From assembly GCA_944320405.1 (NCBI GenBank), contig CALUHI010000004.1:1-64000 (forward strand): a stretch of 64,000 bases of DNA, read 5' to 3'. The DNA is from an uncultured Eggerthellaceae bacterium. Lineage in GTDB: Bacteria; Actinomycetota; Coriobacteriia; Coriobacteriales; Eggerthellaceae. Shown in pieces: positions 23,560 through 32,148 of the stretch; position 1 is the stretch's first letter; every line of letters begins with the position of its first letter. The notes under the pieces are model-generated. The model ran no database searches. It was given only the letters and a program-made list of their open reading frames with translations, and was not told the DNA's origin. A program made the translations under genes and the position numbers.

Positions 23560-25533
23560 CTACCCTTCGTTTTCCGCTTCGGTTTCCGATCCGGACGAAG
23601 AGTTCTGCGCGTAGATGGTTACGGTAGCGCCCTCTTCGGCCGAGCCAGAAGGCGTGGTCGACGTGACGAAGGCGGTATCGGGCATGTTGTTGGCAACGTA
23701 CACCTCGAAGCCGAGCCCCTCCAGTCGGTGCTTGGCGTCGGCGACCGTCCAACCGACCACATTGGGAATGTTGATCGTTTCGGGCTCGGGCTCGGGTTCG
23801 GGGCCGTCGCTCACCACAATGTGGACGGTGTCGCCCTTCTGCTTCTTTTCACCGCCGCCGGGTGTTTGGCTGATGACCTTGCCCTTGCCAACGCTGTCGC
23901 TGTAGGCGGTTTCCGACGTCACCTGGAAGCCGGCGTTCTTGAGTTCGGTCTCAGCGGATCCCTTGGAGTCGCCCACTACGTTGGGCACCTCAACGGCAGA
24001 GGGGCCAAGCGACAGGTAGTAGGTCACCACGCTGTTCTTGGGCATCTGCTGACCCGCAGCAGGATCGGTGCGGGCGACGAGGTCTTTGGCGATGGTGTCG
24101 TTGTATTCGGCGGTGCCGGACTGCACTTGGAAACCGGCGGCTTCCAAGATGCGCCGCGCTTCATCAGCCGACTTGTTCGTCACATCGGGAACAGACCCCT
24201 GCGAGCTGCCGGTTGAGATTACCAGGTTGACGCGGGTTCCCTCTTCGCGCTTGGTGCCAGCAGAGGGATCCTGCTTGGCCACGTACCCGTCGGGGATGGT
24301 GTTGTCGGAGCTTTCGGTGACATCGCCAACCTCAAAGCCCGCTGCTTCAAGCTCTTGAGTTGCCTGTTCGAGCGTCTTGTTGATGACGTTGGGAACAGGA
24401 TTGCCGCTGCCAAGCCCGCCCATCACGGCGAACGCCGCAATGGCGGCAATGGCAATGACCGCCACGACGGCAACGACGATGCCGATGATCCTCTTGTTGC
24501 CGCCGTTCTTCTCGGGCGTGTTAGACGAGCGATAAGAGGATGCGTTGCCGCCGCCCGGCACGCCATGATTGGACGCGACCGGCATCACGGCAGTGCCATC
24601 AACTGCGCCCATCGCAGGCGCTCCACCGATGACCTGGGTCTGTGCGTTTCCGGGGGCACCGATGAAGGCGGTTTGCGCGCTGGTGAACCCGCCGAGACCC
24701 ACCGGCCTGCCGGCGAGGAAGTCGTTGAGAGCGTAGCGCATCTCCTGGGCCGTTGCGAAACGGTCGGCGGGATTCTTGCTCATTGCCTTCAGGATGATTG
24801 CCTCAAGATCAGGATCAAGGTCGGGGCGCAGCTCGCTGGGCGGCACTGGGGCCTCCTGTACCTGCTTCATGGCAACGCTGACGGCGTCGGGACCGTCGAA
24901 GGGCAGCTTGCCAGTGACGGCTTCGTAGAGCACCACGCCCAGCGAATAGATGTCGCTTGCAGGGGTGAGGTCTTTGCCCTGCGCCTGTTCGGGCGAGATG
25001 TAATGAGCCGTGCCCAGAACCGCCGCGGTCTTATCCATGGTGGAGTTCTTGGCGCGTGCGATGCCGAAATCCATGACCTTCACGTTGCCGTCGGGCTGGA
25101 CCATGATGTTTTGCGGCTTGACGTCGCGGTGGATGATGTCCTGCTTATGGGCGACCGAAAGAGCCTGGCATACCTGCGAGCCGATTTCGGCAACCTTGCG
25201 CTGGTTGATGGCACCGCGCTCGTTGATGGCGGTCTTCAGGTCGCTGCCGCGCACGAATTCCATCACGATGTAATACGTGCCCTCGTCCTGGCCCCAGTCG
25301 TACACGTTGACGATGTAGGGGCTCGACAGGTTGGCGGCAGACGCCGCTTCCTGCTTGAAGCGCTTGGTGAAATTCTCGTCGGATGCGAATTGCGGCAGCA
25401 TCACCTTGACGGCGACAACGCGTCCCAGCACGTTGTCTTGTGCGCGGTAGACTTCCGCCATGCCGCCCACACCGATGCATTCGGTCAACTGGTACCGATT
25501 GCTGAATACTCTGCCAATCATGCTTCCAGCCAC
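23560..25533 (-). CDS. pknB: Ser/Thr protein kinase with four PASTA domains
   Basis: The kinase domain spans residues 14-280: glycine loop GVGGMAEVY, AVKV lysine, catalytic HRDVKPQN, DFG in VMDFGIA, and GTAHYISPEQ in the activation segment. A Gly/Ala-rich juxtamembrane linker precedes one transmembrane helix (IIGIVVAVVAVIAIAAIAAF). Outside the cell are four PASTA repeats of about 65 residues (for example VPDVTNKSADEARRILEAAGF) that bind peptidoglycan fragments. PknB-type kinases control cell-wall synthesis and division. The start is GTG with AAGGAG seven bases away. It ends the minus-strand cluster, and only one kinase is present where mycobacteria have pknA and pknB. Confidence 0.95.
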   Translation of the reverse strand: MAGSMIGRVFSNRYQLTECIGVGGMAEVYRAQDNVLGRVVAVKVMLPQFASDENFTKRFKQEAASAANLSSPYIVNVYDWGQDEGTYYIVMEFVRGSDLKTAINERGAINQRKVAEIGSQVCQALSVAHKQDIIHRDVKPQNIMVQPDGNVKVMDFGIARAKNSTMDKTAAVLGTAHYISPEQAQGKDLTPASDIYSLGVVLYEAVTGKLPFDGPDAVSVAMKQVQEAPVPPSELRPDLDPDLEAIILKAMSKNPADRFATAQEMRYALNDFLAGRPVGLGGFTSAQTAFIGAPGNAQTQVIGGAPAMGAVDGTAVMPVASNHGVPGGGNASSYRSSNTPEKNGGNKRIIGIVVAVVAVIAIAAIAAFAVMGGLGSGNPVPNVINKTLEQATQELEAAGFEVGDVTESSDNTIPDGYVAKQDPSAGTKREEGTRVNLVISTGSSQGSVPDVTNKSADEARRILEAAGFQVQSGTAEYNDTIAKDLVARTDPAAGQQMPKNSVVTYYLSLGPSAVEVPNVVGDSKGSAETELKNAGFQVTSETAYSDSVGKGKVISQTPGGGEKKQKGDTVHIVVSDGPEPEPEPETINIPNVVGWTVADAKHRLEGLGFEVYVANNMPDTAFVTSTTPSGSAEEGATVTIYAQNSSSGSETEAENEG

Positions 25534-25651
25534 GTTTTTGCTCCTTTTGGTTACATGTGTGCAGTATCGATATGCAGATTTTTATCCAATTCACAAGCAT
25601 ACCGCATCAGAATGCTTTGCGCCTGAAAAGGATTCGCTCCTGCACACATTT

Positions 25652-28411
25652 TTACAGCTCTCCTCGAACGGTCAACGCGGTTCTCAGGATGTCACCCGCT
25701 TTCTCGGTGGCAACGCCGGACGCTTTGTCCTCAACGACGATGGCCACAACGACGCTGGGAACGTCGGAATTAGCATCGGCCATGCCGACGAACCAGCCAT
25801 CTTCGTTGTTTCCCTTTTCGGCGGTACCGGTCTTGCCGGCAACCTGCACGCCGTTGATGATAGCTTCGGTGCCCGTGCCGGAATCGACAACGCCCTTGAG
25901 CACTTCCTTCACGCGGTTGGCCGTCTCGCGGCTTACAGCGTTCAAGTAGGGCACCGCTTGCGCCTGGTAGCTACGCTCTCCGTTGGCGCCGTACACGCTG
26001 TCGACCAGGTAGGGCTCCATGATGGTGCCGTTGTTGGCGATCGCGCATCCCACAAGCGCCATTTCCAAGACGCTGGCCTGCGGCCCTGCTGGGCTTTCAT
26101 GCTCGCCTACCGGCTGACCGGCAGCTGCCCAGGCGGTTTCCCATTGAGTCATTTCGTCGGGGTCGGGCATGAGGGACTTCACGACGGGAAGCTCGAAGTC
26201 GAGGTCTTTGCCGAACCCGAATGCCTCGGCGCCCTCCACAAGAAGCTTCGACCCTATCTGAAGGCCCAGCTGGCCGAATACGGTGTTTGACGATACCTCG
26301 GTTGCGCGCGCAAGCGTGATGTTTCCGTAGCTGCGATCGCCGAAGTTTGAGACCTCGGCGTTGCCCAGATCCATCGTGCCGGGTGCGTCGTAGTGAGAAT
26401 CCTCGTTCGCGATGCCGTTTTCGAGCGCGGTGGCCAGCGAGACGATCTTAAACGTGGAGCCCGGCGCATACAGACCCTGCGTCGCGCGGTTGAACAACTG
26501 GCTGGAATCGCCCGACGATTGCGAGAGCAAAGATTCCGCATCAGACGCATCGTAGGTAGGCGATGATGCCATAGCCAAAACCGCGCCGGTTGACGGGTCG
26601 ATCACGACGGCAGCGCCCGTTTCGCCTTCAAGGGCATCTTGTGCCGCCTGTTGGATGGTGGAGTTGATCGTAAGGCGTACGTCGTTGCCGGGGGTTCCTA
26701 TTCCAGCGGCGGCGTTGAGCACGTCGGTCCAGCTGGCGTAGTTCTGCTGGCCTTTCAGCGTGGCGTTCTCGCTGGCTTCGATGCCGCTGGTGCCGTAGCG
26801 CTGGGAGTAGTATCCCACCACGTGGCTTGCGAGATCGCCTGCAGGGTACACGCGCTTGTATGAGCCGTCGTCTTGCAGCTGGCTTTCGGCAAGGACCACG
26901 CCGTCGTAGGTTGATATCGATCCACGCTCGGTGTCCGCCTCTTTGGCCATGGTGTGGTTGTTGCCCGCCATGTTTTGGTAGTGGTCTGCCTGCACGACCA
27001 TGATGAGCGTGAGGTTGGCAACCAGCAGAGCAAATAAAATCGAGAAGCCGATCATCGCGACGGTCAGGCGTTTGCCAAGCGCCACGCGTCCCAGGACGTT
27101 GGCGGTGGGAAGCATCGTGGTTGCCGAGCTCATCTCTTTGCCCATGCCGGTGCCCTCGTCGCCGGCGCGCAGGAGCAGCGCCACCGAGATGAAGCTTGCC
27201 AAAAGCGACGAGCCGCCCTGGCTGACGAAAGGAAGGGTCAGGCCGGTCAGGGGAATGAGGCGGGTGACGCCGCCCACGATAATGAACGCCTGCAGGATGA
27301 TGACGGCGGTGAGGCCGACAGCGGTGAACGAGCTCACGTCGCTTTTCGCGCGCGCGGCGGTAAGCATGCCGCGGATTGCCAGGCACAGGTACAGCAAGAG
27401 CATGCCCGCCGCGCCCAGAAGACCGGTTTCCTCGCCGATGGCGGCAAAGATGAAGTCGCTTTCCACGACGGGGATCTGCTCGGCCAGGCCGCGGCCGATA
27501 CCCACGCCGAACAGCCCGCCATCAGCCAGCGAGTAGATGGTCTGCACAAGCTGGTATCCGGTGTTCTGCGCATCGGCAAACGGATCGAGCCAGGTGGCAA
27601 CACGAACCTGAACGTGGTCGAACACGAAGTAGAGCCCCACGCCTGCGACTGCCATCATCAGGACGCCGGCGATAACGTATGACTTCTTTCCGGTTGCCAC
27701 GTAGAGCATCACCAGGAAGACGAAGAAGAACACCAGCGCGCTGCCCAGGTCGCGCTCGAATGCGACGATGCCGATGGAGATGAGCCACATCACCAGCAAG
27801 GGGAGCAGGGCGCGTATGTCGGGCAGATGGAACGGGCCCACGCGCCAGGTGAACACGGAGAGCATTTCGCGGTTCGCTGCCAGGTAGCCTGCAAGGAAAA
27901 GGACGATGGCGATTTTGGCAACTTCGCCGGGTTGGAACGAGAACGGCCCAAGGCTCAGCCAGATGCGGCTGCCGTTGATTTCCTGGCCGATAAGCGGCAC
28001 GAGCGGAGACAGCAACAGCACAAGGCCAACCAGCATAAGGGTGTATTTGTATTGCGCGAGCTTGTCGAGATTGCGGATGACAAGAAGCACCACTACCATG
28101 AAGGCGACCCCTACGAACAGCCACATGAGCTGCCCCACTGCAAGCTCGGGGCGCAAACGCGTGACAAAGGCGATGCCGATGCCCGAAAGAGCGAAGACGA
28201 GCGGGAGGATGGCGGGGTCGGCGGCGGGCGCAAGCTTGCGGACGGCAAGATGAGCCACAACAAAGGCGAGGAAGATGCCGATGGGCACGCCGAGCGTGTT
28301 GAAGTCGAGGGGCTGGCCCTGGTTCGCCACCATCATCGCGAACATCAGGATGACGATGGGTGCGGCAATGCACAGAAGGGTGAGCTCGAGATTGCGTCTC
28401 GTCATGATCAC
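25652..28411 (-). CDS. Fused SEDS glycosyltransferase (RodA/FtsW) and class B penicillin-binding protein
   Basis: One 919-residue chain joins two enzymes that usually act as a pair in peptidoglycan synthesis. Residues 1-430 are a RodA/FtsW polymerase with about ten helices, the catalytic aspartate in FERDLGSAL (near 218), and AAIGEETGLLG. A further helix near 445-468 starts the transpeptidase half, which has the penicillin-binding motifs APGSTFKI (serine near 651), SSNT (near 705) and KTGTAEK (near 855). The protein thus polymerises glycan from lipid II and cross-links it. The start ATGA overlaps the phosphatase gene. In mycobacteria rodA and pbpA are separate genes at the same place in the cluster. 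Confidence 0.93.
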   Translation of the reverse strand: MIMTRRNLELTLLCIAAPIVILMFAMMVANQGQPLDFNTLGVPIGIFLAFVVAHLAVRKLAPAADPAILPLVFALSGIGIAFVTRLRPELAVGQLMWLFVGVAFMVVVLLVIRNLDKLAQYKYTLMLVGLVLLLSPLVPLIGQEINGSRIWLSLGPFSFQPGEVAKIAIVLFLAGYLAANREMLSVFTWRVGPFHLPDIRALLPLLVMWLISIGIVAFERDLGSALVFFFVFLVMLYVATGKKSYVIAGVLMMAVAGVGLYFVFDHVQVRVATWLDPFADAQNTGYQLVQTIYSLADGGLFGVGIGRGLAEQIPVVESDFIFAAIGEETGLLGAAGMLLLYLCLAIRGMLTAARAKSDVSSFTAVGLTAVIILQAFIIVGGVTRLIPLTGLTLPFVSQGGSSLLASFISVALLLRAGDEGTGMGKEMSSATTMLPTANVLGRVALGKRLTVAMIGFSILFALLVANLTLIMVVQADHYQNMAGNNHTMAKEADTERGSISTYDGVVLAESQLQDDGSYKRVYPAGDLASHVVGYYSQRYGTSGIEASENATLKGQQNYASWTDVLNAAAGIGTPGNDVRLTINSTIQQAAQDALEGETGAAVVIDPSTGAVLAMASSPTYDASDAESLLSQSSGDSSQLFNRATQGLYAPGSTFKIVSLATALENGIANEDSHYDAPGTMDLGNAEVSNFGDRSYGNITLARATEVSSNTVFGQLGLQIGSKLLVEGAEAFGFGKDLDFELPVVKSLMPDPDEMTQWETAWAAAGQPVGEHESPAGPQASVLEMALVGCAIANNGTIMEPYLVDSVYGANGERSYQAQAVPYLNAVSRETANRVKEVLKGVVDSGTGTEAIINGVQVAGKTGTAEKGNNEDGWFVGMADANSDVPSVVVAIVVEDKASGVATEKAGDILRTALTVRGEL

Positions 28412-29676
28412 TCACCGCTCCGCGCGACGTCCTCGGGGCTGACCGCATTGCCTCCCGTGGGGCCAAGATGCGAGCTGCCGTTTGAGGAAGATTCCTGCTC
28501 GGCTTCCTTCTGCGAAGATTCGTCGTCTTGCGATTCCCCCGTGGGGGTGGCGTCGGCGTTGATGGGGGTCTGCTGCTTCTCGGGATCCAGCTGGTCGCGA
28601 TAATCCTGCACCAAGGCGCGGGCTGCTTCCACGTTGTCGACGCGCAGGCCCTCGCGGATGCGGTTGGCCACGCCGGGGGAGAGCTTGTCGACCGGAACGT
28701 CGGTGTTTTCCACAAGCTCGGAATACGAAAACATCAAAAACGGCTCAGGGAGCCCCTGGTAGATGGCGACCGTGCCGTTGTCTTCGGCCAAGTAGGCGGA
28801 ATTGTGCACGAATGCGTTGGCGGCGAAGCCGGCACCCGCGAAGATGCCGACAAGCAAAACGACTATCAACGCGATGGTGAGCTTCGTCTTCAGTGCGATC
28901 TTGCGGCGTTTGGCTTCGCGATGGCCCGACACGTCAGCCACCACCACGGTGACGTTGTCGTTGCCGCCAGCGGCGATGGCCTCGTTGACCAGCTGCGAAG
29001 CGCAACGTTGCGGGTCGGCGGTGCGATTCATGATGGATTCGATGTCGGCATCGGGAACCATGCCCGAAAGGCCGTCGGAGCACAGCAAGAGCCTGTCGCC
29101 CGTTTGGACGTCGATCTCGTACAGGTCTGGTTGGACGGAAGGATCAGTGCCCAAGGCGCGGGTGATTACCGATCGGCGGGGATGAACGCGCGCTTCCTCG
29201 GGGGTAAGCTGGCCTGCCTCGACCATCATCGCGACCAAGCTGTGATCGCGGGTGAGCTGCTGGAGCTTTCCTTGGTGGAGAAGGTAGGCGCGCGAGTCGC
29301 CCACCTGCGCGACGATAAGGCGCTCGCCTTCCAAGATGGCAGCGGTGCAGGTTGTGCCCATGCCAGCGCGGCCGCGTCCGTCTTCGGCGGCTGCGATGAT
29401 TTCCAGGTTCGCCGTTTCTACCGCGCGTCCCAAGGCCTCGGCATCAGGCGTTTTGGGAGCCTGGTTTGCCAAGACGGTGGTCGCGATCTCCGAGGCGACT
29501 TCGCCTGCGGCGTGACCGCCCATGCCGTCCGCCACAGCGAACAGCGGGGGCGCGACGACCAAACTGTCCTCATTGTGGTCGCGCACGCAGCCGATGTCGG
29601 TGCGGCTTCCGAATTCGGTGAGAGCACCACGGCGGGTGCGCGCCGTCGAGCGATAAGGATGCTTGCCATTGGCCAT
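28408..29676 (-). CDS. pstP: PP2C-type Ser/Thr phosphatase, membrane-anchored
   Basis: The 422-residue protein reverses PknB phosphorylation. The cytoplasmic PP2C domain (residues 20-250) contains DIGCVRDHNEDS, VADGMGGHAAGE, QVGDSRAYL, LLLCSDGLSGMV and GGNDNVTVVV, which hold the metal-binding aspartates. One transmembrane helix follows at about 265-287, then a 130-residue extracellular part rich in Ser/Glu. Start and stop overlap with fhaB and the fused rodA/pbpA gene by 1 and 4 bases, so translation is coupled. Confidence 0.95.
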   Translation of the reverse strand: MANGKHPYRSTARTRRGALTEFGSRTDIGCVRDHNEDSLVVAPPLFAVADGMGGHAAGEVASEIATTVLANQAPKTPDAEALGRAVETANLEIIAAAEDGRGRAGMGTTCTAAILEGERLIVAQVGDSRAYLLHQGKLQQLTRDHSLVAMMVEAGQLTPEEARVHPRRSVITRALGTDPSVQPDLYEIDVQTGDRLLLCSDGLSGMVPDADIESIMNRTADPQRCASQLVNEAIAAGGNDNVTVVVADVSGHREAKRRKIALKTKLTIALIVVLLVGIFAGAGFAANAFVHNSAYLAEDNGTVAIYQGLPEPFLMFSYSELVENTDVPVDKLSPGVANRIREGLRVDNVEAARALVQDYRDQLDPEKQQTPINADATPTGESQDDESSQKEAEQESSSNGSSHLGPTGGNAVSPEDVARSGE

Positions 29677-30089
29677 TATGCGCGCCTAACCCGGATGGAA
29701 ACATCGCCGATCGTCACAACGTCGTTGTTGTTCAGCGCCGTCGGCGCAGAGATGTAGGTTCCGTTGACCATGGTGCCGTTGGTAGATTCAAGATCCTCTA
29801 CGAAAAGGTTTTGCCCCATCAGCGAGAAGCGCGCGTGGCGCGCAGAGACGTACCCTGCGCCCACCACGATGTCGGCACCGGGGCTTCTGCCCACGATGAC
29901 AGGGCCGCGCACGACAATGGACACGCCGCGAAGCTCTTTGGGTCCCCGTTCAACTGCGATGTTCCACGTGCGTTCGCTCTTTCGCTGGCCGCGCACCAGC
30001 CCAATGCCCGTTTTCATGATGGCGAACAGGAACAGGTACAGCAGCGCAACGAAAAGCAAACGCCCTATGAGCAATACGATATCGATCAT
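29676..30089 (-). CDS. fhaB: FHA-domain protein with N-terminal membrane helix
   Basis: A 137-residue protein: one transmembrane segment (VLLIGRLLFVALLYLFLFA), then a forkhead-associated domain with the phosphothreonine-binding residues in VGRSPGADIVV, SARHARF and ESTNGTMVNG. FhaB homologues (FipA-interacting protein in mycobacteria) recruit phosphorylated partners at the membrane. The stop overlaps the phosphatase start by one base. Confidence 0.92.
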   Translation of the reverse strand: MIDIVLLIGRLLFVALLYLFLFAIMKTGIGLVRGQRKSERTWNIAVERGPKELRGVSIVVRGPVIVGRSPGADIVVGAGYVSARHARFSLMGQNLFVEDLESTNGTMVNGTYISAPTALNNNDVVTIGDVSIRVRRA

Positions 30090-30101
30090 GCGGTCGGCGC
30101 C

Positions 30102-31178
30102 TTATCCTCGATAGGTAAACACGAAGTTGGTCGTTCCGATGGTGATGCGGTCGCCTTCCTCAAGGGGCTGGGATGCCGTGTCGAAGCCGTTGACCAGCGT
30201 TCCGTTGGTGGAGCCGAGGTCGGTGATGTGCCAGGTGCCATGGGCGTCGCAGACAAGTTCGGCATGAGAACGGCTTGCATTGATGTCAGGCACCACGATG
30301 TCGTTTTTGGATTCACGGCCCACCATCAGGCGCGTTGCGTTAAGGGTGTAGGCACGGTTGTTCGTCGTGTCGATCAAGCGTGCCAGCTGGACAGGACGTC
30401 CCGCCACGGCGGCAGCCGCCGCTTGCTCGCCGCCTGCGAACACCACCGTGTTGGCAGCGCGAGGGGCCTGCGCCGCGCCTGCGGCAACGGCACCCGCTGC
30501 GGCTCCTGCTGCGGCGCCGGCGCCAAACAGCGCCGCCTCGCCGGCGGGCTCGCCTTCGAACGCGCCCTGGAATCCTTCTCCCCCAGCGCCGTGCTCGTCG
30601 TATCCGGCGTCGTCGTAGCTATCGTACTCGTCGTACTCGTCGTAACCGTTGCCTTCGTCGTATCCGTCGTATCCTTGCGGCTGGCTTGCGAAGGGCTGGG
30701 CGGCGGGTGCGCCGGCGTACGGAGCCCTTGCGCGTGCGCCGCGCGCGGAAGGCTGGGGAGCCAGGCCGTAACGCTGCATTTCCTCGGCACGCAGCTGGGC
30801 GATGATGGGTGCCGCCACAGCTTCTGCGATGATGTCGAATTTCCCGTGCTTGAGGTCGTCGTCAACGATAAAACGCACCAGCGGCTGTCCGTCCATAACC
30901 AGGCCCTGCTCGGCGGCTTTCGCGGCGAGGTAGGTCTCGGTCTCGCCAGCCAGCGTGGGGTAGTATCCGAAAAGGCGCTCGTCGTCATCGGGGTTCACCA
31001 GCACGGTGTAGAGCGTGGGGGCGTATTGCTTGCCTGCGCCCACCATCCGCTCGCGCTTCATCTGCTTTTCGGCTTTTTTGGCGATCTGCACCGGCGAGAT
31101 GGGCGCGCGCGCCATCTTGTCGGCTGCTCCCTCCACGGAATCTTCCATCTTTCCTTCGAATTTAGAAAGGAAGCCCAT
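30102..31178 (-). CDS. fhaA: FhaA-type protein: DUF3662 domain and C-terminal FHA domain
   Basis: The 358-residue protein has an N-terminal DUF3662 domain (MGFLSKFEGKMEDSVEGA, then QIAKKAEKQMKRER), a low-complexity linker rich in Ala, Gly, Tyr and Asp (residues 140-270, with repeated YDEYD segments), and a C-terminal FHA domain (VGRESKNDIVV, ASRSHAEL, STNGTLVNG). In mycobacteria FhaA binds phosphorylated MviN and slows peptidoglycan synthesis. The ATG with GGAG five bases before it is preferred over a start 18 codons upstream. It leads the cluster. Confidence 0.93.
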   Translation of the reverse strand: MGFLSKFEGKMEDSVEGAADKMARAPISPVQIAKKAEKQMKRERMVGAGKQYAPTLYTVLVNPDDDERLFGYYPTLAGETETYLAAKAAEQGLVMDGQPLVRFIVDDDLKHGKFDIIAEAVAAPIIAQLRAEEMQRYGLAPQPSARGARARAPYAGAPAAQPFASQPQGYDGYDEGNGYDEYDEYDSYDDAGYDEHGAGGEGFQGAFEGEPAGEAALFGAGAAAGAAAGAVAAGAAQAPRAANTVVFAGGEQAAAAAVAGRPVQLARLIDTTNNRAYTLNATRLMVGRESKNDIVVPDINASRSHAELVCDAHGTWHITDLGSTNGTLVNGFDTASQPLEEGDRITIGTTNFVFTYRG

Positions 31179-31466
31179 CGCGTCTCCAATCGGTCTGTTT
31201 CGGGCGGTATGTCTATATCTGCGATTCTCCATCTTGCCACAATCGGAGGGGGTAAGGGCGATTCTTCACCTAAGATTCGCCGAGTCCACGCAACAGCAGC
31301 TCTTTTATGGTCATGCAGGGTTCGATTTCGGCGGAATCCATGCGTTTCGGGGAAAGATCGAAGGGGTCTGCGAAGCCTGCTCATCGGTATAATGGCTGCA
31401 GGGAGAAGGGCAAGATGCCGTCGCGGTTGTCGAGGGCGCCGCGGGCTGAACGGAAGGGGTTTCGGC

Positions 31467-31943
31467 ATGCTCTACGAAAACGTGATGGTTCCTTATGATG
31501 GCTCGCCGTCGTCCCGGGCTGCGCTGGAGGAGGCGGCGCGTTTCGCTCGGAACGATCCTGAGATGACGTTGCGTATCGTTCACATCCTCGATACTGAAAC
31601 GCGCGTTGCCGCTTTGCTGGACAAAGAGAAGCGCGCCGCCGCTGATGTCCCGTCTGCGCATTTGCGCGATTTGCAGCAGCGTGTCATCGAAGAGACCGAT
31701 GCGGCGATTCACCGTCAGATCGACAGCATATTGGAAGAGCTCGACAACCGTGTGGTCATTGAGTTTTTGGAAGAGACTTCTCCGGGTTCGCAGATCGTCG
31801 CGTACGCCGAAGCTGCCAAATGCGACCTTATCGTTATGGGTTCGCGCGGCTTGGGCGCCATTCGCGGGATGCTGGGCAGCGTGAGCAACCACGTGCTGCG
31901 CGAGGCGTCGATGCCGGTGCTGGTGGTCAAGGCCGCCGAATAG
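31467..31943 (+). CDS. Universal stress protein (UspA family)
   Basis: The 158-residue protein begins MLYENVMVPYDGSPSSRAAL and ends with the nucleotide-binding signature VMGSRGLGAIRGMLGSVSN followed by VPVLVV-like MPVLVVKA, so it is probably an ATP-binding Usp. It is helpful in stress survival, with no defined substrate. The ATG follows GGAAGGGG. A good -10 TATAAT lies at 31388-31393. It stands alone between the fha cluster and a tRNA gene. Confidence 0.92.
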   Translation: MLYENVMVPYDGSPSSRAALEEAARFARNDPEMTLRIVHILDTETRVAALLDKEKRAAADVPSAHLRDLQQRVIEETDAAIHRQIDSILEELDNRVVIEFLEETSPGSQIVAYAEAAKCDLIVMGSRGLGAIRGMLGSVSNHVLREASMPVLVVKAAE

Positions 31944-31956
31944 TCCCAGGTAGCAA

Positions 31957-31983
31957 AAAGGCCGCCGGGAAACCCGGCGGCCT
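31957..31983 (-). terminator. Terminator of tRNA-Thr(CGT), overlapping the usp 3' side
   Basis: AGGCCGCCGGG / CCCGGCGGCCT with a 3-nt loop. On the minus strand it runs into TTTTTGC, right after the tRNA. Confidence 0.85.
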
Positions 31984-31992
31984 GATCATGCG

Positions 31993-32068
31993 TGGAGCCA
32001 ACGACCGGACTCGAACCGGTGACCTGCGCATTACGAGTGCGCTGCTCTACCAACTGAGCCACGTTGGC
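31993..32068 (-). tRNA. tRNA-Thr (anticodon CGT)
   Basis: Acceptor GCCAACG / CGTTGGC with encoded CCA; the anticodon loop CTCGTAA sits on a GCGCA/TGCGC stem; T-arm GGTTCGAGTCC. Confidence 0.95.
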
Positions 32069-32141
32069 GCACGGCTTCTTGCGAAGCGCAAGCATGCAGT
32101 ATACCGAATCCCCTGCCGCCCCGCAAGGGGCTTAAAACCCC

Positions 32142-32147
32142 TATACT
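32142..32147 (+). promoter_or_regulatory. -10 box directly before the membrane kinase gene
   Basis: TATACT lies 8 bases before the second in-frame ATG (32155) and no Shine-Dalgarno sequence is seen, so a leaderless transcript is possible. No good -35 is visible. Confidence 0.4.
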
Positions 32148-32148
32148 T

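Noticed and set aside
24355-25626. 423-residue plus-strand frame
   Set aside because: It is antisense to pknB, whose kinase and PASTA motifs are clear.
29811-31466. Long plus-strand frame running into the universal stress gene (710 residues)
   Set aside because: It is antisense to fhaA and fhaB, which are well supported; only the last 158 codons are the real Usp gene.
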